DNA of 64,000 bases from Branchiostoma floridae (Eukaryota; Chordata; Leptocardii; Amphioxiformes; Branchiostomatidae), in contig NC_049994.1 in the NCBI RefSeq assembly GCF_000003815.2, positions 531,910 through 595,909 on the forward strand. Reading direction: 5' to 3'. The notes under the pieces are model-generated. The model was given only the letters and a program-made list of their open reading frames with translations. It was not told where the DNA came from and did no database searches. The position numbers and the translations under genes were made by a program. This document shows positions 44,158 to 56,208 of the stretch, piece after piece (positions within the stretch are counted from its first letter, which is position 1; each line of letters starts with the position of its first letter).

Positions 44158-45909
44158 TCTTATCCAATTGTTATTGCACTTGAATAGCTAAAGTCTTTGT
44201 ACATCGATGTTAGAATTACCATCCAGTGTAAACAACATAAAGTTTGAGGCTTCACACAACTACCAACCCTTATCTGGGTGAACATTGTAGCAAAATGATA
44301 CATTCAAGTGCCTAGCAACGTCAAAAATAAGCATTGTACTCCTATGTAGTACACATATAGAGGTGCCACATGCTGCATTGCAAGCTGGAAAAATCTACAA
44401 TTTTTATTCTTTCTCATGTTGTCATGCTTTAGTGCTTGTACAACAGTACAAATTTGGGCCATGGAAAACGAAGTGTTTAAAGTTAAGATTAAGAAAAACA
44501 ACGAAATGAAATCACCCTCATGTACACCTTAAGTACCCATACTAACACATGCCATTATACATATACAAAGTGTATACAGAAATATCTTACACACGCACAC
44601 GCACACACACACACAAATGCTATTACGTATCCCACACACCACAAACACAAAGCACACCAAACACATTAAACATATGACTATTTATACAATTTACAGTTAC
44701 ACCCTCCTGACCCCTTCCCAAGATGTACCCTTCAAGTTGATCTATACATCCAACAACCCCACATACCCACACATGAGCACTTACAGACACATTGTATATA
44801 TACTTAGACACACCCCCATGCTTAACATTACATGTACCTCATATGAAGAGGGAAAGAACAAGTACCAAAGGGCAAGTCCAACATGCCATACCAGGACACT
44901 AGCTACAAATATACAATCCTGCATCTCCCGCCATTGTTTACTAAATTATGAATGCAAAGCTAGGAAAACATTGACTGGACCTAAGCAGTAGTAATTCTGG
45001 AATACAGTTTTGCATTTCATACAAGGGGATCCGCAGGTCAATCCGCCAGAATATAGTTCAGGGCCTAAAACTTCAATATTTTTTTCCTGGTCAAATGGGT
45101 AGAAATCCTGGCAGTTTTGAGGTGGGTGTGACAGGGGAGGGTTTCTACTTTCTGATTAGGGCCAAAAAGCTGAGTTTTTGTGGTTGCTGGGGGGTATAAA
45201 GTTGGGACTTTTTTGTCCTAGCACATGGCCTTCTCACTGGGTTGTGGTGCGGTTTTGAGGTCAGGGGTCAATTGTTTCAATTTCCCGGAAGTTTCACCGT
45301 TAGATACTTGGCGAAATGTGTTTTTTCGGATGGCTGAGATGTCGGGCTTTCATATGAGGGTATGTTTGTGTGCCAGTAACGTCAGAAAGTTGAGTTATTA
45401 ACAGTTTCTTTCTCCTCTTTTTTTATAGGGAACCATTGTTTAGAGGCTGAATATTGAATGACCTGCGGATGCCCACAACTTTTAAAATGTTAAAATTAAA
45501 ATGTTTGGTACTTACAGCATAGTTACTTGGACAGAAAAGGTAGTTAAATCATTAAAATCAACATTATTCCTCACAATATAATACAAAGAACAGTTTCATC
45601 TACTTCATCAATTTGTTCAAGCACAAACACCTCACATGTGAAAAAATTACAAATGTAATTCTGAATGTATCATTGTGCATTGCTGTAAATGCCATTACAC
45701 ACAAGATACAACAAATGCTTGCTGTGTTTCATTATCGACAATGTAGCTTCCATTATCCAGTATATCTAATTGATGTCCTCTGCCTGACTAGGCTTACCAA
45801 ACATTCTGTCACTTTCTGCAGGTGAACTGTAGATCTCTCCATTTTTTGTATAAAGCTCATGTTTTGCAGGTAAAATCGCACCATTAGAAAGTCTCTGCTC
45901 ATCAATACC
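44158..45909. other. 3' flank of the BMP receptor gene
   Basis: Holds a CA microsatellite near 44585-44616 and otherwise AT-rich noncoding DNA. The 3' UTR of the minus-strand BMPR2 gene should occupy its right part. No poly(A) signal is assigned. Confidence 0.45.
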
Positions 45910-48900
45910 TCAACCAATCCTAGTTTTCTTACTTTCATTTAAAACACTTACAATGGTTTTTCCACTCACATAGTTGACCTTGCAGGCAGATTTGCTTGCC
46001 CTCTTATCCTTTGGAGGATTAAAAACTGAAAAACTCATCAGACCTCTTTTAGGAAGGGAGTATGGTGTTTTGGGTCGTTTCTTGATCTTTGAACTTGGAT
46101 CTTTTCCTCCTCTTTCTCCTCCTTCCGACACCACCTGGTCAATCCCCGACATCTCGCTGACTGCTCGAGGTGGAGGTTGTTCTTTCTGACCTTGAAAACA
46201 GCTCAGGTCTAGGGAAGTAGGTCTCTGGGGCCGGTGTGTTGGGCATGTGGCAGTGCTGGTTTTACAGTGCCATATCAAACTGTTAGCCCGCTGCATTGCA
46301 CCCTGAGAAGACTCGGATCTTGCAATTGTCTCTGCTGGATGGGTTGGTGCTATGCTTTTGTCAAGTATGTTATTACAGTCTGTGGGATCAGTTTGGTTTT
46401 GAACTTCACTGCAGCTCTCTTGGTCACTTTCTGCATCAACTCTGTGGCAATCTCTGCCACTCTCTGCATCAACCCTGTGAGACTGCTTTGGCTTGTCTTG
46501 AACATGAGGGCGAGGTGGACTCATCTTGATCTTTGATGGCTGGTGACCATTGGACTCTAGTTTTGCAATTCCCATTTCAATTTGTTCAGCCTGTGCTTTT
46601 TTGCGCCAACTTCTACATGGTTCATTATGAGATGAATGGCTACCCAGACCGCCCTGAACAAGTGCAGAAGCACCTCTTCCTCTCACATGGTTGCTTTCTA
46701 TGGGAACTTTGACCAGTGTTTCTGGTCTAGCTGTTATACTGTCAATTGATAACGTTGTTGGACGCTGTGGCAAATTATCATGTTTCGGAAGTGTCCCTTG
46801 TTTGGGATGTAGAGTATTGATCTCTGCTTCAGCTAGCATATGCTTCATCAGTAAATCTTCTTCATGTGTCAATCTGTCCACACTCATATTTGGGGGTGCC
46901 TTACATGTCATCTGGTCCAGGGACCCAGACAGGCTTTCATCGCTGGTGTGGATGTTCACATTGTAGTTTCTGCTGTGCCTGGCACGCTCATTCCTTTCAT
47001 ACTTATCCATTGAGCGCTTCTTAGGTAGTTCATTTAGATTCTTACGGCAGGATTGAGTGTTTGGTCCTTTGGGGTCAGTAGTATGCTTCTCCAGCGTCTC
47101 AGACATTTCGATCAGAGTTGTTGTGTTTGCAGCAGTAGTGGAGATCAGGTCTGGGTAGTTTCCTTAAACAAGAGAGTACATGTATAAATGTGTTAGTATA
47201 AGTGTAGCACTACCAGTGCACATTTAAACAGTCTGAGCCCCAAAAATTAGAACTCTGTTGCATCTCTGAAGATAGCAATTGTTACACAAATTGATAGCCT
47301 ATACAGACGAGGACTGATAGCAGCAACTTGTTTCAGTTGCTCTTTTATTTTTAGAGGCAAATTAAGAAATTTTGATGTTGTTGCTGCTAAATCTACTATT
47401 ATAAAGCAAACTTTTAGTTTTTTTAGTTAAACTTCCTGCTTTCTTGAATCAATGAATCAATGTTAATGAATGAATGAGTTTTATTGACAATCATAAGTAG
47501 TACATGTACAATGTTTCGCCACAGATATATTTATTATTAAACAACAATACTACAATGCTAATCTAGCCTACAATTGCACTGAAAGATATTAATTGTGCAT
47601 TTAACAAAAAGAGGAAGTATTAGAAATAAATATGATAAGAGTTCACACTACCTTTGGTTGAGAACAATAATAATTTTGTTATTGGTGCTAGTAATTTTTC
47701 ATCAGATTCTGTACCAGTGCAAATAGTTGACAAAAAGTATTTTGAGCCCAGTGGCAAACTTTAAGTTTGGTTTTGCAGTGTTGGGACATATGAGACTTTA
47801 TCCTTTCTTGGTAGACTTTTTCTGAATAGGCTTGCCCCTCTGTGCTGCATGTTTTAGATGTTGGGACAGAGTAACATGCATTGGCATAATACCGGTCATA
47901 AGCCTTATACCGGTCGATTAAAAATAGTGGAACTTAAAGAGATCTACACATGCAACAATAGTTATTTCTGAGGTATGCACACTTCAGACATCTAGGTGTC
48001 CAATACATAATTTACAAAGCATCGATAACAATGCATTCGAAGACAACAAGGCCAAAAGTCTTCAGGTCATTTTCGGGGCAGGCGAGCTCGTCGTGGGACA
48101 AACACACTGTCACGTTCATCGCCAGATTTGTAGATAATAATCACATGTGCTCACGGCACAAGACGAGCATGATTCAACAGCAATCTTGAATTTCTTTTGG
48201 TGACCTACAACTCGTGTAAAAGTGTGAGGAACCGTTGCATTATCGCCCGGATCTACGGCTGAATGGGTCAAATTGAACGTACGCCGCCATTTTCCCGCCA
48301 TTTTTAATGCTACGGCCAGCAGTAAAGTTTTACGTCATAGCGGTTGTGACGGATCAAAATTAAATGAAAATTCTTGTCAGTATACGCCCATTTTCTCATG
48401 ACTTTTTGTATGCTCATGCAGATTTTTGTTTTGTGCAACTACTAACAGGAAAGAAAGGAACAACAGAGGATGTATAAAGGTACATAGCGGCAGTTAATTG
48501 TGCCGTGTTTCGTTCGACCGGTATAGTGCACACCCTTCCAACCACGCGCCCGTTCTCCGTGCAATTCCGCGGTGTGTTCCAATTACGATATTATGTTTTT
48601 AGCAGGACCAGAGAGACAAAATAATTTACACAGAAGAAGTGGCAAAGGTAAGCTGTAACAGCAACATGTAACTGGAGAAAATGATGCGTTGATCATTTGC
48701 CAAATTAGCATTGCTTGAGAAATTGCAGTAAACCGACCGGTATTATGCCAATGGATGTTAGTCATCTACAGTAGAGGTCAGCTAATTGCACATCAGATAA
48801 CTGCACGCTTTGGTCAATTGCACGGAATCCCAAACCAGCCCCCATTTACTCCATTACTAGTGGCTTTGCTTATCAGCACAACGAAAAGTCACCAATGCCG

Positions 48901-51900
48901 GATAACTCAATTTGTCAAATGTTGTTGACAAATTGAGACAAGTTAAGACAAATTAAGACAAGTTGAGATTAATGGCTGAATGGCTGGATGGGTTGGTTTT
49001 ATACTTGGTGTGTTGTTGGGGTGTGGCAAACACTGGAAATGACTTTTGGGTCACCTAGTGGCTTTTCTTGGTACTGCAACAGAACTTCAAGATTTTCATA
49101 ACTTTGGCATGTTGTAGCTCCAACAAAGATTTACAGAATAATATAGAAAGTAGGCAAAATAGGAGGTCATTTGCATAATCAATGGGATTCTATCATAGCA
49201 GTTTTTTCAATGTATCTTTTGTTCCAGACATGACACGGTCTTGACATCTGGTGGCAGATAGACAAGGTAAAGCAGGTTTGAGCCCCTAACATCTAATTTT
49301 GGAACTGCAAGGGCACTTTTTTCAAATCATTCCAAAGAGGATAACTGAAGAAAGGAACAACGAATTTCCATCATTGTAAGCAAGCAGGTAGCTCAGGCTA
49401 AGACATACAAGTTATATACATGTTATGCAATTGGAGACTTAATTTGCATAAATAATGAGGAACTTGATAATCGAGTTAATAATTGATTATATAATTCCAC
49501 AACTACGCCTCAATAAAAATTTAATGTTGTAACATAAACAGGTGCCAAACATGCAAATGAGGAAACGATTTGCATAATTATGCTAAAATTGGAACAATGC
49601 TTGATGATAAATGTCAATTCAATACAATTGAATGCCATGTGTAAGCTTAAATAAATGATGCACATCATCATGCCACTGCACGAAAAGCTGAATTTGTGGG
49701 GTGGAAATCGTGTTTCACGCGCCTGCAGATTCGAGTTTTCCAAGACTTTGCAGGACGTGTCGACCTGCTCACTTCTTCTGTCCGATGCGATGTACCAAGC
49801 ATGAACAAGCTCATATTGTATTCCGTGCCATCAGATTCCCCGTCTCCTAAATTTGACGTTGGAGCTGCAGGAAGAGCATACGGCTGTCCACTAACAACAA
49901 AAAATACCGAATGGTCGGCTAGATTTGAATTCCGAACTGAATATATTTGAAACAGAAACGGCGTTGTGTGTAGGGAAACAATGATTTGCATAGCAAGCAG
50001 ACACAGTGACCTGTTTAATGAGTACATGTATTATTAGATTGTTATTGGGCATAATTTGGAGAGAACCTTGCTGGTCAATTCGCAATTGGACAGTAGAGTC
50101 TAAGTCCAATAAGAGTGTGCCAGTAATTGTTTAAATACATACAAACAAGCTTGTCAATGCAAAAATTACGGCTAGATTGTGCATTTACCACCTTCAAAGA
50201 AACATCAAATATGTTGAGTCAAATACAAAATTTAAAGGTAATTTCATACGATCAGCTGGATGCCGTCAAAGGGCTGAGTTATAGGTAGAATATCGTCAGA
50301 GCCTGCTGACGGTGTCTAATTTCCCCGGTAAAAAACAACAACTATTTACAAAATGCATATGCAAGGAGGTTTATCTTCTTTGGTGTATGTTTACTAAGCA
50401 AAGTCTACACTGACACGACAAGACGACTTCATGACACGAAGGTTAACATGTGCTCCGAAGAAATTTTCACATTTGCAGAATCACACAGAAACACTCAATG
50501 CCAGAAAACCTTCTTGCAATCGAACTTAATGGCTCCAAACCTAACTGGCTGTATTCCAAACTTTCACTGGGTGGGCTTGGACCACAATGAAATGATAATA
50601 TGAGTCGGGATGCTATGGAAACTCGGGCATCTAGGTTCAGGCTCACCGAAGCCCGGTAAGTTCTTTTTACATGACTGTACATGATCAGAGCTACATGTAG
50701 TGCCCCTATATTAAAACATGACTTTCTCTGACAGGCTCTCCGAGTTTGAAATAATCCGTTCTCGTAGCAGTAAGAGAAAGTTATCCTCCTTCCAAGAATT
50801 CCTTGTTTAAAATTCCCGGACCGGAGCATGTTTTTTTTACACTAGAGGGCGGACAATGCCCTGCCCAGCAACGTGGAGATTTCTTATTCTATTTGTGATT
50901 AAGTGTATGGCTAGCATCCACTAAATACTCTTTTATATTTCAATTTCAGTTACATTCCTTATTCATTATTAAGTGGTTTCTTGTTAAACAGTCAAACAGT
51001 TCTAGAATTCTATACTATAATTTCCGTACGTATATTTCACACAGTGGAGATTAATGCGTGAACTTAAGTTTATTGTTATCTACCCGGCGTAGTAACAAGT
51101 GGGCTGTGTGAGGCCTGGGAATCACCACACAGGCGACCGTGCAGGAAAACGCAGGGTTTTAACGGTATGCACAAGCTGGACCCGGAAAACCCTTCACAGC
51201 TGCCCGCGCCAGGTTTAATGGACATGTACCTGCCTGGGAAGTACCGGAAATCTGGCTTTTCGTGCAGTGTGCATAGATTATGCAAATGTGCAAGTCATTT
51301 GCATAACATCTACAAAAACTTTATGAGGTCGCCAAGCTCTAGTGTCACCACCTCCGATATCATCTACAAAATTATACATGTAGGTTGCACATGGTGTTAC
51401 AGACGTGTTAAAGGACGTTACAGATAATCTGTATTTATTATTTCAAACGGAGTAGTAGGTAGAGTTCACACTTACCTAACAGATCTTCTGGGTTTGTGTT
51501 GGTGTGTTCAGAAAGTGTTGTAGTTGTGGTAGAAGGGGTGAGAGAATTGGTGGATTCCATCTCCAGCAGTAGACTGGCATTAGTGGACAAGCTCGTGCTC
51601 ACAGTGCTTGGTGAAGCTATCCTTTGATAACGGCTGCAAAACATCATGAAACTCAACATGAATTGATCAGTCAGCACTAAGTCTGGTAGTCTGTAGGTGT
51701 TCTGTCAAAGATCCTTGTTCATAAATGTCAGACAACACGAAACCCGTTACAAACATTTCGTATTTGTATCTATACCTGAAGAATGTGCAGATACTTAATG
51801 TAGAAGACTTAGTCTTATTTATCAGTAGCCACACAATGCATTACGTACTATTATCTTCAATCTTGAATCTAAAAGATTCAAGAGAACGCCTGTTAAGCTG

Positions 51901-52894
51901 TCTGCTGAAAAAAAGGGAGAAACATCCCCTTATTTGGAGGAATGTGGCTTGTTAAGGTCAAAGTTCAGGGTTTTTTTTAACGATTTGGAGATGATTTGAC
52001 TGTCTCTCACAAAAGCACTAGCACGTCTCAAAACATCATTTTTCGGACAATTCAATGTTTTCGAAGGAAAAGGGTGCCTTGTCGCTGAGACACCAACAGA
52101 GTCAGTTGACATTTTCTGTTGAAATAATATTTTTGGTGAAAACCATCAACAAAATAAAATTTCCACCCAAAATTGCTAATGACTAATATGGCAAAGAAGG
52201 TCAAGATTTCTTCTGACTATACTGAGTACAAAGAAAGAAAATTGTGAGAATACGAAATACTTTTTCCACAAGCTCTGGTGGTGCTAAAATGCTCACAATG
52301 CACATAGAAGTACTACAATCAGGGTAATCAGCCAACAAAACCGTGTTACCGCTATCGTGCACTAATAGTGCATTAATATCAGGATGTATTTGCTGCACCG
52401 AAAACCACTACGTAGAACAGACTTTTTGGGAAATACAAAAGATTATACACTGCTACTGTGGTAGCCGAAACATAGGTAGCCAAAAGAATGGGGAAACCTA
52501 TGATTTGCATTGCCTTTTCATGGATTACTTCAGGTCATAACGAATGCCGAACCGGAACCTTAAGAAGAATTACCCGATTTTATTTGATTGCTTCACTCTG
52601 TTGAACATACCTGCTGCTCATGAATGGGGGATCACTACATGAGCTCACTGAAGTTTCCTGGCGTGCACGGTAAGCATTGACATGAACATTTGTGTCTTTA
52701 ACGTCCATCATCTCAGTACGGGATGTGCTACCATCAGACACATCCAGTAGGTAGCCCATCCTGTGTAAGGGCTCTGTAGAAGAGTTCTCATACAGACCGC
52801 TCCAACGGAACTGCTGAGTGTTTGTATTGCGATCACTTAAAGTCAAAACACTTGATGACCCTGCAGTTGATGTGGGATTCAACGTTGGGCTGAC
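45910..52894 (-). CDS. BMPR2: BMPR2 cytoplasmic tail exons
   Basis: Exon 52894-52611 starts [12 protein letters not shown], matching the vertebrate SVSPTVNPMST block after the kinase. Exon 51633-51476 reads [16 protein letters not shown] and [14 protein letters not shown]. The large last exon 47162-45910 (417 codons) carries [40 protein letters not shown] and [16 protein letters not shown], and ends [13 protein letters not shown] short internal duplication HRVDAES occurs twice. The tail is otherwise low-complexity, polar and presumably disordered, a platform for cytoskeletal and kinase partners in vertebrates. Confidence 0.9.
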
Positions 52895-55800
52895 CTGTAC
52901 AAGCAAGAAGGTTGATATTATACATGTAGATAGACGGAAATGCATGTCAGATGAAACAGCAAGTAGGGGAAAACTGTTTGAGCCATCAGAACTGTACAAA
53001 AATCAGCCAATACATCTATTTTTTCATGGATGTTGCAGTTGTACTGCTTTTAAAAACACCTGATGATTGCATTCCTGTATGTTTTTCTATCCTTAACTAT
53101 GAATTAATATGCAACAGAGAGGCAGGCAATTTTTAGTTGTCGAAAGGAAACAAGGGTAAGAGAAGTTAAGGCAATGTTCATACAATTGAGTTAAGTAGCT
53201 CCTTTTGTTTGGGGAGGAACGCCAAGTCCCTAATGCCAGAAAGTTCCATACGTATGCATGTAGGTCTCCTTTCCTGCATGGTGCATGGGACTGTATATTC
53301 TCTTGGATAAATATCCTAAGTCTGAGTTCAAACCAGAGGGGTTCACGGTCTAGGATATCTGTGGATTGGAGATTGAAAGAGTGTCCCTGCTTGTCTTGTA
53401 GGTCTGATGGAAAATGGGGAGAAGTACTAGCCATTAGCGCTAGGTTTGCAATGCTCTATTTACCTTTCTTTCAGTGGCCAGCTGGTTTCGCCAATGTACA
53501 GTCAACCCTCTATTAGCGGCCACCTTTGCATAGCGACCACCTGGCCAATTTTTGTCGGCCCCTTGGATTTTTCCCATTAACCTAAGCATTAAAAAATAGT
53601 CCATAGCGGCCACTTGTCCAATGGGGCCATGGCCACAGCCCACATGATTTCCGGTCCCGTAGATTCAAAAATGCTCATTTTGTCGGTAGTGGAAGGTACA
53701 CGTGCCTTGAATGTTAGAGCGCAAGTTTTTTTTGCTGAATTTACCAACATTGTGCTTGGCAATATCAATCATTTTCGGTAGATTTGACTTTGGCAGGGTC
53801 AGTTGAATTTTGAGACGATCAAGACGCTTTTACAAGATGAGAGAGATCAGTGGGTACTGAAATCATGTAAGTTATTGCTCGCAACACCCCCCTGGCCTGA
53901 CAATCCAGCTGACCTCAATGTGCAGTGTACGGTCATAACCTTTGTGGTTGGCAAATCCAGCATGTGCTCATTTGCATATTTGTGACCAGACAAATGCGAC
54001 CCGGGCAGCCGGATCACAAGTTTGAGGACAACACCATGGAAAATTTGAAGAAAACATCAATGACATAAATTTGACTTTATCCAGTCCAAGATGTGTTCAA
54101 GAATAGAGGAGACCTCTAGAAGGGGTGCATTACATTTTTCATTTCAATCCAACAGATTTGTCTGAGACTTGCAAAATCTGGTGTATGAATTTAAGAAAAT
54201 CGGGTAAACTTGTCTAAGAAAAAAATGATGACAAAGCAATCGATAAGTGTCATGCCACATGCAGTAGCATTCTTGTAACAAAACTAACCGTTGAATTTCG
54301 GGACCACATGGACATCAGCTCTGCCATACGCTCCTCCACACACAAAGCTGTGAGCCGAGCCTCAGCATCCTGGTCCCAACAATCTTCAATGGTTTCTTTT
54401 AAGGACTTAACAGCCTGCAAACAATAAACTTAATATGTCAAAATCATGTATGACCTTGCTGGATGCCATCTACAGAAAAACACAGACAGACACACACACA
54501 CACACACAAACAGTCATATAGCATCCATGGATGCAAACAATAGTATTACAATTTGTTTTTGTACTAAGAATTCACAAGGTACAATTGTGCATTAATCTGT
54601 ATGTATATGTCATATACTATATACAAACTGTAGTTGCACTGTATACATCTAGGGCCGCTTTAGACCTATGACCGTAACATAGTTGTGCAACTGTCTATAA
54701 TCTTATTGTTGTGGGATAAAAATGATATTGTAGCCATTGTTATAGTGAGTGAGGAGATGAAGAAAATGGCAGAATGTTTGCACTAAGACGTATTGTAAAT
54801 ATTTTTCTATGAGATTTTGGTGTTGGTTTATTTAAGGTTAGTGCTTTTGGTAAAATGGGCCGTATATTCAAAATGGTATATTCTTGTGTTCTTCCCCCCC
54901 CCCCCCCAATTTTTCTGAGCACTGAGCAACCTGCCTTGCCAAACCATTTTACTCACAGAAAAAATTACTGTCAGTGAGACTGAAACCAGTTAATTTTAAT
55001 TTTTCACCTGGCCCCGTTCATGATGCAAAAAAATGAAATCATCAAGGTTCTATTCATTTGGCAAGCTGAAACGGATTTGTCATCTTGAACGCTCCGAAAC
55101 AGAGCTGAATTTTTTTTTGGAACTTCCTCGCAAGATGGTACTAAAACGGTTTCTGGTCATTAGGAATTGCAAATTTTCTTCTTGAACGCAAAAGCAGCGT
55201 GATCCGTTTTACATCCGGGCACTTGTCGGATTTTTAGGCCAAACTGATAGAACCGTTTCAATTTTTGCATCATGATCGGGGCTTTAGCAAAATTACTAAG
55301 TTTTCTTCAAAAGAACTCATTGTTACAACAGTAATACAAAAACGTATAGTCATACACTTCAACTTATTAATGCCTCACAGATCCAGACTGAATTGCTTGC
55401 TGGACTTGAAATGAACTGACCTGGCTATTCTCTCTCCATGCATCTGAGAGCTGTGGACGTCGTTTCTCTCGAGATACTATAACCTGCAACTCTTCAAAGG
55501 TAGGGTGTTGTCCCAGTTCAGCCTGGAAGGGTTGCATGTATTCTGGTACTGGCTGGCCTGTGAAGAAAAAATGATGATATGGGTACCATGATTATAGAGA
55601 TATCAAACCATAATGTAACATCTGAATTAATTACCACAACTGTTTTCTTGGTGAGGGATACCCTAATTATGTTTCCGTTTATATTCTGTTCTTGCTGGCC
55701 TACTGGCTGCATTCTTTTTCTTTCTTCTGTCATCGGCCAAACAAAACTCAGAAAACAAACATCAGAAAGCTTAAGTGCAATCGTCTATGACGCCAAAGGA

Positions 55801-56151
55801 CGAAGGTTAATGTCCCACCTTCGTAGTTTTTTAAAAATCTACACACTGTATTCTAATCTCTATGAATGAATGAATGAATAAATAAAATGAATGAAATTCT
55901 ATCTAAGCGTCATACTTTTGACTAATGCCCAGCCTGTGTGGGCTTATAAGACATGTACCAACATACAGCTTAAATCAACAGAGGATAAAACATAAGTGAA
56001 CAAACTCTAAGGAGTCGGACATGGTTACAAAATCAATAAAAACTGAACAAATTTGGTAACAGAACAGAGATAACATAATCACAAATAAACATGAATCAAA
56101 ATTATACAACCAAGACTTACCAAGACTTTGCACAACTGAATAGAGAAAAAA

Positions 56152-56208
<57 letters not shown>

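Noticed and set aside
46234-46966. Plus-strand ORFs around 46.2-47.0 kb
   Set aside because: Antisense shadows of the last BMPR2 exon.
49668-50027. Minus-strand ORF of 119 codons
   Set aside because: No domain, both strands are open, no start or splice context; could be a repeat fragment but nothing supports a gene.
50467-50829. Minus-strand ORF of 120 codons in a BMPR2 intron
   Set aside because: Composition is not protein-like and there is no recognisable motif or splice site.
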